Positions 47,337 to 59,190 of a stretch of 64,000 nucleotides of DNA are shown here, one piece after another (position 1 is the stretch's first letter; every line of letters starts with the position of its first letter). This stretch comes from Nymphaea colorata. Taxonomy: Eukaryota > Streptophyta > Magnoliopsida > Nymphaeales > Nymphaeaceae. The notes beneath the pieces were generated by a model. That model worked only from the letters and a program-made list of their open reading frames with translations. It ran no database searches and was not told where the DNA came from. Location: contig NC_045141.1 in NCBI RefSeq assembly GCF_008831285.2, positions 6,839,224 to 6,903,223 on the forward strand. Reading direction: 5' to 3'. Both the position numbers and the translations under genes were made by a program.

Positions 47337-50300
47337 CTCCCCCTCAAGTTGGACATACATATCAAACATGCCCAACTTGGATACATTCCTCTCAAATGAA
47401 GCTGAAGGAAGAGCTTTCGTCAGAACATCAGCAGTTTGGTCTTCAAACTTCATGTAAGGTAAGATCAACTCTTTCGCATCAATTCTTTCCCGAATGAAGT
47501 GACAATCAATTTCAACATGTTTTGTTCTGTCGTGAAGAACAAGATTGTTGGCTAAGTTGATTACAGACTTGTTATCACAATACATCTTCATAGGTCCTTC
47601 AATCTCTATTCCAATGTCAGTCAGCAATATCTTCAACCATAGTAATTCTGACACTCCCATAGCAACTGCCCTATATTCTGCCTCTACACTAGATCTAGAA
47701 CATACATCCTGTCTCTTGCTTCTCCATACAACAAGGTTTCCTCCCAAGTAGACACAGTACCCTGTAGTAGATCGTCTGGTATCACCACAACCTGCCCAAT
47801 CCGCATCAGAATAGCCCTCGATTTCCACAGTCTCTTGTTTCACATACAGGAGTCCCTTGCCAGGATTTTTCTTCAGATAGCATAGTACTCTGTCCACAGC
47901 CTTCAGATGTGCATCGGTTGGTGCATGCATGAATTGGCTCAAAACATTCACCGCGAAGGTGATATCAGGTCTCGTGAGGGTAAGATAAATCAACTTCCCA
48001 ACCAGACGTTGATATCTTCCCTTGTCTTCTTCACAGAGAGGCTCTCCATCTCCAAGACTCAACTTGTGCCCAGTGTCAAATGGGGTAGGAGTAGGTCTAC
48101 ATCCCAATTTACCAGTTTCTTCCAGCAGATCTAATGTGTATTTCCTTTGGTTTAGTACAAGACCAGTACTAGACCTAGCAACCTCCATACCAAGAAAATA
48201 CCTTAGCTTGCAAAGATCTTTGAGATCGAATTCTGTAGCCAGTAACCCTTTTAGCTTGATAATCTCCTCCTCATCATCTCCTGTGACAATCATGTCATCT
48301 ACGTAGACCAGCAGGAGAGTAACCTTGCTCTCCTTCTTCTTCACAAACAGAGTGTGATCTTCATTTCCTTGTTTGTATCCATGACGTATCATCACTCTTC
48401 TCAGTCGTTCGAACCACGCTCTGGACGATTGCTTAAGGCCATATAAGGTCTTTTTCAGCTTACAACATTTTTCTGGTTCTTCATATCCTGGAGGCATATG
48501 CATATATACTTCTTCTTCGAGGTCACGAGGAATGCATTCTTAACATCTAGTTGATACATCTTTCACTCCTTCATCACAACTAGGGATATAACCACTCTCA
48601 CTGTCTTCATTTTCGCAACAGGAGCAAAGGTTTTCAAGTAATCAATTCCATATTTCTGGCTAAATCCCTTGGCCACAAGTCGAGCTTTATATCTTTCAAC
48701 ACTCCCATCTTGTTTGTACTTGATGGTATACACCCATTTGGATCCAACTAGGTGAGCGGCTTCAGGAATCTTCACCACTTCCCATGTCATATTTCTTCTC
48801 AGGGCATCTATTTCTTCTTTCATTGCATCAACCCACTTGGAGTCACTTTGAGCTTCAGCAACAGTTCTGGGGATCACAACCAAAGAAAGAGTAGAAACAA
48901 AACACTTGTAATCTTTTCTAAGTCTGGAATAAGATACAAAATTACCAATGGGGTGTTGAGTACATGACCTGACACCCTTTCTCAGGGCAATGGGAAGATC
49001 TTCATTCTTCTTTTCAACCTCATCATGAGTCTCCACAGTCTCCATGGTAGGACTTGGTTCATCCAGGGAAGGAGTGGCATTGGGATTGGAAGTAGATCTA
49101 GCATCACAAGTCATCATCTCTGTCCGAGTACCTCGTCTAGAGTAGAACTGTTCAAACAACTGAGGGCCTTCCTTCTCAATGCTTGTGTCACACCTTTCCT
49201 CCTTCTCAGGCACAGCAACAGTAGTAAGTGATTCTGCTTTCTTGTAGTTCAAAAAATCTGTAAATTGAAGTTTCTGTCTCTGAGAATACTCTTCCCTGCC
49301 CACAGACTGCTCCCCCTGAAGAGGATTCTCACCAAAGTAAGAGGCATCTTCCAAGAAGCTAACATCCCTCGTAACATAAACTCGACCAGTAATAGGATTA
49401 ATACATTTGTATCCTTTTTGCGTAGGAGAGTATCCAACAAAGACACCTTTGATAGACCTAGGATCAAGTTTCTTGACATTTGAACTATGATCATAGATAA
49501 AACATACACAACCAAAAACACGAGGAGGAAGTAGGAACGGTGGACGACTGCCAGGAAGTAACGAGTGGGGAGTCCTACCATTCAAAACACGACTAGGCAT
49601 GCGGTTAATAAGATAGGCACTAGTAAGAACTACATCACCTCAATAGTGTTTAGGAAGATTTCTCTGAAACAAAAGAGCCCTGGTGACATTAAGAAGTTAA
49701 CGATTTTTCCTTTCAGCTACCCTATTTTGAGGGGGGGTGTAACTACAAGATGTCTCATGAACAATCCCCCTTTGTCTAAGAAACTCCTCAACAGACTGAC
49801 ACATATATTCACGGGCATTATCAGACCGGAAAGTTTTAACATTCGCACCATATTGGGTATGCACAAGAAGAATGAATGTCTCAATGATACGAGGAACCTC
49901 ACTGCGGTCTTTTAACAAGTACACAAATGTAGCACGAGAGAAATCATCAATGAAAGTGATAAAATATTGAAAACCTTGACGGGTATGAATTCCCGAAGGT
50001 CCCCATACATCAGAGTGAATCAGAGAAAAAGCTTCATTAACACAACTAGTAGAAAGAGGGTACGAAGCCCTCACATGTTTGGCAAACTGACAAACATCAC
50101 AAGAAATGGAAGACAAATCAAAGGAGGAACACAAGTCTGGAAACAAATGTTTCAAAATCCCAAAAGGTAAATACCCAAAACGTTCATGCCAGTACATGAA
50201 GGACTGAAGACAATCTTCTCTTCTCTTATTTGTCTTGCGGATCGCTGTCAACAGAGCAGTAGCCACACGTATGGGAAGACGATATAATCCATCAAAAGCT

Positions 50301-51649
50301 AAACCAATCCCAATCCTCTTCCCTGTCACCAAGTCCTGCAAAACACAGCAATCGGCAGAGAAAATAAGTTCACAATTCAATTCTTTAGTAAGTCTACTGA
50401 CTGACAAGAGATTTAATGGAAACTGGGGGACATGTAATGCGCCCTGCACATGAAATTTGTCCAACAAAGACAGAGTGCTTTCGCCTGCCACACAGGTAGA
50501 GGAACCATCTGCAAGACAAACACGTTCCCTTCTCGAGGACAACTTATACTCATGAAACAATTTTGGATTACCTGTCATGTGATGAGTAGCACCACTATCA
50601 ACAATCCATTCCCCCACAGAAGAGTTACCTTTATTGCCAATAACTGCAAGAGCATGATTAGCTGTAGTTTCCTCTGAGGTCTCAATCTTGTTGACATCGA
50701 TCCTGCCCAAATAAGCCCTTAGTTCACGAAGCTGATCAGCCGAAATAGAAAGTTTTTTCCCACTGGATTTGGGTGCCTCAGGCTCAGGTGTTTTCCCACT
50801 AGAAGACCTCCCTCTATTTCCTTTCTTGTCTGTATAGAGATCCCAACAGTAATCGACGGTGTGACCCGTCTTCTTGCAGTGTGTGCATCGGCGAGGGGGT
50901 CTAGCCAAGCCTCCAGGTCCACGGCTCACAAGGGCTGATCTCTCATGAGAGAGACCAAGATCCCTCTTGCTTTCATTGGTGACCAGCCTTCTCTGTTCTT
51001 CTGCTTCAACAACCGAGTATACATCTTCAATACTGGACACCTCTCCAGAATTCAGAATCTGGCTCCAAACACCTTCAAACTCATCATTTAAGCCAGCTAA
51101 AAAGAGGAACACTCTGTTTTCCCATTTCTGGGCAATGTAAAGTGCCTGATCTTGGGGACAGTGCCATGGAATATCAGAGTGATAGTCAAGTTCTTCCCAC
51201 TTGGCTTTCAAAGCCCCATAGTATTCTGCAACAGAAGAGTTCCCTTGGCGGAGGTTATAAACAATCTTCATTACTTGATAAGTGCGATTTGCCGTCTTCT
51301 TCTGGCCATACATTTCCTCAAGGACCACCCACATGTCCCGTGCAATCTTCTTCCGAAGGATAAGAGGTTGAATCTCAGCGGAGACAGAGTTGACAATCCA
51401 CGTTTTTACTTGATTGTCCTCAAGGAACCAAGTGTGCCACACATCACTTGTTCTTGCTGGTTCAGGGTTGCTCCTGTCGATATAGGCCATCCGACCACGG
51501 CCAGCAGTCCCCATAGTCATAGCCGGCGACCACGAGAAATAGTTCTCCTTTGTGAGGCGAAGAGTAATAACCTGCACAGGAACGTTCTCGGGTCTCACAG
51601 TTCCGATTTCAGTTTGACTGACCATCGACGAGGAAGAAGAGGCTGCCAT
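47331..51649 (-). pseudogene. Copia gag-pol polyprotein, interrupted
   Basis: I start it at the ATG at 51649 (MAASSSSSMVS); an upstream frame to 52003 reads through the GC-rich leader. Order: gag (UBN2 type), zinc knuckle CTHCKKTGHTVDYC, protease WIVDSGATHHMTG, integrase zinc region (CDVCQFAKH), core IHSDVWGP, TFRSDNAREY and the Glu in NRVAERKN. Reverse transcriptase with YVDDM and RNase H with SDADWAG and SSVEAEYRA follow. Breaks: TAA at 49699-49697 just after the integrase Glu, TGA at 49642-49640 and TGA at 48565-48563 (both where Trp is usual), and a deletion of about 4 nt near 48524 in reverse transcriptase. The GVAERKN Gly is Arg here. From 51649 the frame is open for about 650 codons through gag, protease and most of integrase. 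Confidence 0.95.
47337..47347 (-). other. Polypurine tract of the young Copia element
   Basis: The minus strand reads TTGAGGGGGAG directly before the 3' LTR TG. It primes plus-strand synthesis and overlaps the last pol codons. Confidence 0.85.
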
Positions 51650-52022
51650 AATGACAGACCCACACAACGACGAGAGCAACAAGGGCAGGGAGCAACTGCA
51701 GCGTGGAAGACAGCGGCGTCGGCAGAAGGGCAGAGCGTGAGGCGCTTGGCGGCAGCGGGAGCAGAGCAGCGCAGAAGCCCTTGGCGGTGCAAGAGCAGAG
51801 GGCGGCGCTTGGAGGCGCTCGCCGAGCGCAGGAGGACGAGCGGCGGAAGGGCGGATGACGGCAGTTGGACGGGCGACGGGAGGGCGAACGGCGGCAGACG
51901 GACGGGCAGACGGCAGCAGATGGCGGACGTCTTGGCGTCGGATGGCGGCGATGAGCAGTGACTCCGTCGGACGATAAACAGTGCGGGGCGCCTCCTCCAA
52001 CACGTTAATGCCAGAACTTCAC

Positions 52023-52035
52023 GGCTCCGATACCA
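52023..52035 (-). other. Primer-binding site of the young Copia element
   Basis: The minus strand reads TGGTATCGGAGCC immediately after the 5' LTR. This matches the common plant initiator-tRNA-Met site TGGTATCAGAGC with one change. Confidence 0.85.
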
Positions 52036-52281
52036 TGTAGAAATACGAACAAGGAGAGGAAGAGGAACAACGATCACGATGTAACGTAGAAAACCCTCAA
52101 CACGAGGGAGAAAACACCACGAATGAGGAGGAGTCGGTGCCCACTAGCCGCCAGACTCACTCTCTCCTTAGATTATCATTAACACATAAGGATTAGGGTT
52201 ACATGACTTAAGTAGTGCCCAACACGGGCTACAAGACGGGTCGGGTATGGATCCGGACCCGAAACATACGATCTATCAACA
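52036..52281 (-). repeat. 5' LTR of the young Copia element
   Basis: 246 bp, TGTAGAAATACG..CTATCAACA, followed outside by CTTAC. About seven differences from the 3' LTR are visible by eye. Confidence 0.97.
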
Positions 52282-53100
52282 CTTACCATCAAAGTTTGAT
52301 CATATTGTAATTGCAATAGAAGAATCTAATGATATGAGTGCTTATTTTATTAATAAAAGATGAGTTCTCTTTTAGTACATAAAACCAGGTTGAACAATTT
52401 ATTGAAAAAACTATATAGTATGCATTGCAAGATAAGGCAAAAACTTCTAACAAGCAAAAAGATGGTGAAGATATGCCAAATAGCAAGTATGTTGGTAGAA
52501 GAAAGGGCAGAAGTGGATATCATGGTTGTGGTCATGACTGCGAGAGATTTGTGGTAGCCAGCAGGACCCTGACAACGGAAGCAATCAAATGTCAAAGGAC
52601 AAAGAGTGTTGTTTTTTGCAAAAAGTATAGGCATGTTGAAATGAAAAAACAAGCTAATGTTATTGGAGAACAAGAAGAAAGTAATCATGGTAATTTTGTT
52701 ATTTTACCCAAGCTCATTTGGATCATGTATCGTTTTTATATCGTGGATGTAGTAACTATATAGTAAGTGAAAAGAACATCTTCCATTGTGTTAATGAGTC
52801 AGTGAAGATGCCTGTATGATTTGAAAATAACAAGCAGATGTAGAGTGAAGACAAAAAGACTATTGGAGCTAATATTAAATATGGTAGTAGAAACAAATCC
52901 ATGATGTTTATTACATATTTGTGTCATCTTATAATTTGTAGAGTGTTGGCCTAATGCTTGAAAATGATTATTTCCTTAACTTCTATGCTGAAGAACAGAA
53001 AGATAATCATGGTAATTTGTTTATTGTGTTTTCATAGCTAAAGTGGTTCATGTGTGGTTTCTAGACTATGAACATTAGATCTATAAACTACCTATGAAGC
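52282..53100 (+). pseudogene. Copia gag-protease relic, 3' part of the interrupted element
   Basis: The plus strand resumes with LPSKFDHIVIAIEESNDMS (UBN2 gag) and a basic Gly/Arg region (GRRKGRSGYHGCGHD). A decayed zinc-knuckle-like CKKYRHVEMK follows, then protease- and pre-integrase-like remnants to about 53100. Stops and frame changes are common. It continues the gag of 38470-38810. The few gag bases at 47079-47090 carry the preceding codons before the young Copia element, so its insertion split this relic a second time. Confidence 0.65.
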
Positions 53101-53526
53101 ACATAAGTTCTTATTGTATTTGATGCATATCGGAGAATAAAGGCATGGACATGTGAAATTCTCATTGTATTTGATACATCTCATTGGCTAGAAGACCATG
53201 GACATGTGAGATGCTAAAACCAAAAGCATGAAACATAAATGAACAATCAAGGTTTTTTCATCTCAAGATTTGTTGTACAAAAAATCTTTGCAGGGACTCA
53301 AGGGTGGGCAAGGAATCGTAATTTTGGTGTTCTTGTGCATCGGCTAGGCCAAGTCACCAGATTTGGCAACTTGGCCAGTAGGTTGGGGTCAGCTGAAGCC
53401 AGGCCAGGCCTAAGTCCAGCTAGACCCGGCTCGTGTCTGGCAAGGGTAGCCCATGCACTGACCGCCACACATCGCTGGCTCACCGAACAGGGCCTGCGCA
53501 TGTTCGGGCCCCCATTTTCATGTTAA
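53101..53526. other. Intergenic with GGCC-rich stretch
   Basis: No gene. The stretch 53340-53520 is G+C-rich with GGCCAGGCC/GGCTAGGCC motifs similar to 4795-5125. The right part resembles the U3 edge of the following LTR. Confidence 0.4.
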
Positions 53527-53734
53527 AACCATCCTTGGGGGGCAGTTTTGGCCTTGATGGGTGGGCATTATGGCCACCCCTCAAAGAGGTGCTTGCAGGG
53601 CTAATGGCCAATTCCACTTAGTCAAAGTTTATTTAAAAAACAAATTAAAATCATTCAAAAATGTTTGAAATTAGCTTAAAAATCTTGTTAAATTCAAAAA
53701 ATTTCAAATTTTGAATTTTGGCTCCAAAACTCCC

Positions 53735-53742
53735 TATAAATA
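53735..53742 (+). promoter_or_regulatory. LTR TATA box, first copy
   Basis: CTATAAATACCCC in the U3-like region of the LTR; the same motif recurs 993 bp downstream. Confidence 0.5.
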
Positions 53743-54727
53743 CCCCAACAATCTTCCCTTTTGGGCATGAGCCAACCATGGAGGACCCTTTAATGCTTCC
53801 TCACTTGGAATTTTTTATTTTCCTTAGCTATCTCTTTCCATTTCTTTCTTCTCCAACCTTGGAAGCAAACTTCTCCAAGTTGAAACTCTTCAAGGAAGCA
53901 AGAGGAGACCTTTTAGAGAGATATTTTCATCATTTTGAAGCTTCATCAGAGGCGATCCTTAGATCATTCAAAGAAGGAGGTTCATTTCAAATATCATCCA
54001 TATTCAAGGTATGTAGTCCTAATTTTAATTTTTCTCATTTCCTCTTGCCACCTCCCCATGGCCATGCAAGAAAGCTCAAATGATTTTCTTATCCAGAATC
54101 CAGAGCTACATTTGAGTGCACCAGGAGTATGAGCAAGGTGAAATAAAATCCATTTCTTTATTTATTTCTAAAAATATATTTGATATATTGTTTTATTCAT
54201 CATTTATGTTTGAGATGATGTCCATACATGATGTATTAATTTTCTTTAATTGATGAGCAAATATACGGTGAGAATGAGTGTTTGGGGTTGGAATTTCTTC
54301 ATTCTTATGTTGATTTTTGGGGTTGGAATTTCTTCATTCTTATGTTGATTTTTGAGGTTAGGACTTGTCCAACCTTGGAATGTTAATATGCATTCTTCAT
54401 GTCATTCTCATGCTTACTTTCTTTCTTAATCACCCGATTAAGAACCCCAATGACTGTTTTACTACATTACTCCTTATTTCATGTTTGCTTGATTTTCTTT
54501 CATACCTAACAGTGAGCTTAAACCGTCCCTTGGGGGGTCTGTTTTGGGTTTGTTGGGTGGGCATTAGCCCTGCCAACACCCCAAAGAGGTATTTGCAAGG
54601 TTAATGGTCAATCGCACTTGGTCAAAACCTATTTAAAAAAAATATATTCAAAAATGTTTGAAATTCACTTGAAAATCTTGTTAAATTCAAAAAAAATTAA
54701 ATTCTGAAGTTTGGCTCCAAAACTCCT

Positions 54728-54735
54728 TATAAATA
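54728..54735 (+). promoter_or_regulatory. LTR TATA box, second copy
   Basis: TTATAAATACCCC, at the same place within the second tandem unit. Confidence 0.5.
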
Positions 54736-56057
54736 CCCCTGCAATCCTCCCTCTTGGGCATGGGTTGGAGAAGTTTCTAATGATTCTTCACTTGAAGATT
54801 TGATTCTTCTTCTCAATTTCCCTCTTCTTTTCTTATTCTTCAACTTCCAACTCTTCAAGAGAGCAAGAGAAGACGTTAGAGCTATGTAATCCTTATTTCA
54901 TTTCCCCTTGCTACGTCCTCATGGCCGTGTAAGAAAGCTCTAAGGACTTTCTATCAGAAATCGAGAGCTACTCTTGTGTGCATCGGGAGTATGAACAAGG
55001 TGAAATAAATCTCATTTCTTCATTTATTTCCTAAAATATGATTGCTATATTGTTTTACTTATAATTTATGCTTGAAATGATGCTTATGCATGATGTATTA
55101 CGTTTCTTTAATTAATGAGTAAATGTACAGCGAGAATGAGTGTTTGGGTTGAGATTTATTCATTCTTATGTTGATTTTTGAGGTTGAGACTCGTCCAACC
55201 AGGGAAAGTCCATCACGAATTTGTACATGTTAATATGTATTCTTTATGTCATTCTCAAACTTAATTTTTTTCTTAATCACCTGATTAAGGACCCCAATTA
55301 CTACATTGCTCCTTATTCTATGTGTGTTTGATTTTTTTTCCATAACCAACGGTGAAAGAAATATATTCTCTCATAGCAAACAAACTAATAATGTTTTTTA
55401 TGTTCACACACAAAAATACATAGAATCATATTTTTCAAAAGATTTTCGAAAGCAAGAACCCTCTTCAATGCGGCCTTGGAGACTTAGCTTAGGTTCTTGT
55501 ATGAATCCAAGTTATTCTCCAGCCTACATAAAAATTGAATTTGGATATTTCAAGTCATTTTTTTGTTTTAACTCTCATGAAGACATATATGTAAATACAT
55601 ATTATATGTGTATATGTGCACATGACTATCACTCTTTGTCTTTCTCTCTCTATGATTTAACATATTCTTTTACAAACTCTCATATACGTATACATAAATA
55701 GAACAAAAAAGAACAATGACAATTCTTTAAGAAAAGTCAGGACTTGTTTGAAAGGTCAGGACTCATTGCAATTGTATGCCATGAGTACTCACTTAACCAC
55801 AAATGAGATGCCATTAGTACTGACCATAAAAAATTCATGTTGACCCTGACCATTTATGTAATGAAAAGGATCTTCTTGAAAGAAAAGGAGATTATGGAAT
55901 GGAAAGGTCATGACTTTCTTTAAAGGTCATGACTCATTAAATATATATACATGTATTCTACTATAAAATCTCTCTTTCTCTTTCTAAAATCATCTTCTCC
56001 CTCTCTCTTTGATCTAAACTTCCTCTTCGCAAGCTTTCATATATGTATCCATACGTG

Positions 56058-56092
<35 letters not shown>

Positions 56093-57176
56093 GTAAGCAT
56101 GTACATGTATACATATCTCTCCATCTTTTAAATCATTTGTTTGTGATTTTCAAAATCTCTTTCTCTCTCTCTTTCTCCATCTTCCTCTTGCATCTTTCCT
56201 TTCTTCCATTCTTTTGAATATCTTTCTCCCTAAATCTTTTCCTTTGCCGACTTCATCAAGACCAAAACTCAAGTAATGACCTAATATTGGAGTCATGCTT
56301 GATGGTCTACAACCCCATTCTATCAAACTTTGTTTTTTCATAAAAGTGGTTATGGTAATTATGTAAATAATTATTTAAATAAAAGTGAGAAGCTTAGATG
56401 TATGTGATGGTAGGAATGCCTTTAGATGAATGTTGAAGTAGGAATGAATGATTCCCTCTAATCATGTAGCATCAATGCATTCATACATCCACATTCACTT
56501 AACATCACTTATGATTACAAGTACATCTCTAAAAGAACTTAAGTAAGATGAAATGAAGCTCTAACTAGGTAGTAACCGAATTAGAGCACAACCTCAAATC
56601 TACTTAAAGTTTTAAGAGAACATTAAATCCACTTCAAAAGTGAATTCTCAAGCTTTTCAAATGATATTTTCAAAGATTCCTCAAATCAAAATAGTTTACA
56701 CTCTCAAATAATTCTTCAAAATCTTTTTCAAAAAAATTTAAAATATCAAGTCTTCAATGTTTTCTCAAACACCACACCACATTTAGAATGAAAAAGATGT
56801 TTAATGAAAAATGAAATGCATCAAGAATAAGCATAGCCCTTAGATCGATTGTCTCCAGTAAAGGCACTGGGAACGGTCGATCCTCGTACCAACGAGCAAG
56901 TTTCTTTCTCTCTCATTTCAAAACAAAACTTCATTTTTCTAGAGCACTCCAAAAACCAATAAATTTTTGGGGATGCGAACAAGGATCCAAAATCATAGCA
57001 AGGAAAATGCATTCAAAGTAAAATATTTGAAAGGCCACTCTAGCATGTGCAATGAGTTTTTGAACACAAGCAGTTTTGGATGAAACAATATCAAAAAGTG
57101 TCCTTCAATAGAAGAGAGAAAAACCAGTATATTAAGGTGAATGCCTCTTATCATTTAGTTTAACATTATTATATAT

Positions 57177-59190
57177 ATGTGCATTCACAACAAAAAAAGT
57201 ATGTTTTATATAAAAAATATGAAATTACCTTTTTCACAAAGGTTCCCTAAGAAGAGAGAGCTTAAAGAATCAAAATATTTGATGTATATGAAGAACGACA
57301 AGAGATTTTTAGAACTTCTACAACAAATGGAAAAGAACAATTCACATTATGTCGTCCATCTATTAATAGCCCTGTCACTGTAGATCTAGATTTCATTGCA
57401 TATGAAATACAATTTGATTCAAAGGAATTTTCTGAAAGGAGAGTCATTTATGACGTTCCACAAAAGAAATAAAACCTAAAAGATGATCCAAAGGAGAAAA
57501 ACTAAGGTACCTACCTATGGATTCAGGCTACACTAAAGCTTTTAGATGGTATTGGTGAAGCAATTTATTCTATGGTCAAGAAGTCGGAACATAAAATAAA
57601 TGAATGTGTAAATTTGTTGAAGGAATTGGAGGAAAAGAAAGAAATTGATTGCCACATTTATGTATGAGCAATGGACTTGTTCTTAAATTCATAACATGCT
57701 GATGTCTTTTTTGGCAATGAATGAAGTCACAAGAGTGGAACGGTTGTATATGGAACTCTAAGGATATTAGGCAACAATTGAAAAACTACTTTGCATTTCG
57801 TAAGGGTGTCATGAGTTTGCAAAATTCTGATAAGATGTTTGCTACATGTAATGTTTATATTTTGTATGTATCACATGATGACCATTTTGTATATATCACA
57901 TGTCATTGTATATAACTACAGGTCATGAAATCTGCATCACATTTCTTGTATGTATTAGATGTCATATTTTAACTTTATTGTCATCAACATAACTACTATT
58001 TTGTATGTCATCTTGTGATAGCTACACGTAAAAAAATATAAATGGAACCTTTTTACTTTACTTCAGTTATTGTGTATGTTTAATTGTTAATGTTGCATAT
58101 TAATTATATGTGTATTTGTATGCTTTAAATATATTTTTGGTTAATTAGTGATTTTATTTTTATAATTTAACAATTATTTGATAAAAGATGATGAAATAGG
58201 AATTATCCTTTTCACTACCATGGTTATCATGGTAGCATTTATTGGACATATGATGAGTGAAAGACCACCTAAGAAAATTATTCATGTTTATATTCATCAA
58301 GGTGATGCTTTTGTTCAATATTGCTTATTTGGACATTATCAAAATTTTGTTGACTTATTGTAAATTATGCAACTTTATGTATCTTATTGAGATCAAGTGA
58401 TTTGTTGCATGATGGAAGAAATGACATGGTTGAAGAACAAGTCACAATATTCCTTCTTACTTGAGCAACACAATATACGTTTTAGCATTCAAGTCAAATA
58501 ATAATTAAGTATTTCAGTTTGGTTTTGAATGCAATATATTAGCTAGGAAAATAGTACATTTAGTTTTTAGCGAACACGACTCTAGCAAATATTAGACGTA
58601 ACTCTCACTTCCACTCATATTTTAAGGTAATATGGAATGAATATAGTGTCATTATATCTTTCATATTTGAAAGATAAGGATGATTTCATAATAGGAGTCA
58701 AGTATGTGCTCAAAATATGATGGTCATTGTAGGATTTGACATGAAATTTCATTATGCACTTGCTGATTGGAAGGGATCAACTTTTTATTAAAGAGCTCTA
58801 CATAGTGTTATTGATGACGATGAATATTAACTCATAATACCTAAAGGTAATAGTATTCTTGTCTAATCAATTATTTGTTCTATTTTATAATAATCCAACT
58901 ATTTGATGGTGAATATCTGAATATGATGGGATTCCTCACTCTACATCGAGGATATAGGTACCATTTTTTGAATTCAATGCTTCAGGAACTAAACTAATAT
59001 GGAGAGAAGAATAGCCTTTTAACCATAGACATTCGTAACTCCAAACCATAGCAGGAACATGCATTTGGTATTTTAAAATTATGCTTTCCAATATTAAATG
59101 ATCAAGTGCAATATCTTTTCAGATTAAGGCAAAAAATGTTTTTGCAACATTTGCACAACTGTATACTATAGATGAACTCGGAAGCAATGT
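57177..59190 (+). pseudogene. PIF/Harbinger transposase relic with possible Myb/SANT-like companion
   Basis: From about 58430 the plus strand reads, with many stops, EEQVTIFLLT, HSSQIIIKYFSLVLNAI and LGK.YI. Then come VGFDMKFHYALADWKGS (about 58720-58780), IIPKG, a PFFEFN..FNHRHS block and IKAKNVFATFAQLYT (to about 59165). These are the N-terminal and DDE-domain blocks of plant PIF/Harbinger transposases. Upstream, 57177-57915 contains FLELLQQME and a helical segment that may be the Myb/SANT-like second protein such elements encode; that part is weak. All catalytic acidic residues are lost or unclear. Terminal repeats were not located. Confidence 0.6.

Larger units (their letters stand above)
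47091..52281 (-). mobile_element. Complete but inactivated Ty1/copia retrotransposon
   Basis: The 5191-bp element has 246-bp LTRs at 47091-47336 (3') and 52036-52281 (5') and a CTTAC target duplication at 47086-47090 and 52282-52286. It has an initiator-Met-type primer-binding site beside the 5' LTR and a polypurine tract beside the 3' LTR. By eye the LTRs differ at about 7 of 246 positions (near 3%), so the insertion is fairly recent. It landed in the gag of an older Copia relic, 8 bases beyond the CBL-bearing insert. Gag, protease, integrase, reverse transcriptase and RNase H are all present in Copia order, but pol has three stops and a frameshift. Confidence 0.97.
53527..56981 (+). repeat. 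Long LTR of the same Gypsy family, opposite orientation, with duplicated promoter segment
   Basis: The right edge GGGGATGCGAACA (56981) and inner blocks are the reverse complement of the LTRs at 8954-12302 and 18925-22650. No primer-binding site or internal domain follows, so it is a solo or truncated LTR; its left (U3) start was not found. A segment of about 994 bp is tandemly repeated: AACCNTCC..GGGGGG at 53527 and again at 54521, each with TATAAATA (53735-53742 and 54728-54735). CA/TA microsatellites occur at about 56060-56092. The small frames inside are not genes. Confidence 0.7.

Noticed and set aside
51152-51961. 269-codon plus-strand frame
   Set aside because: It is the antisense shadow of Copia gag and its GC-rich leader.
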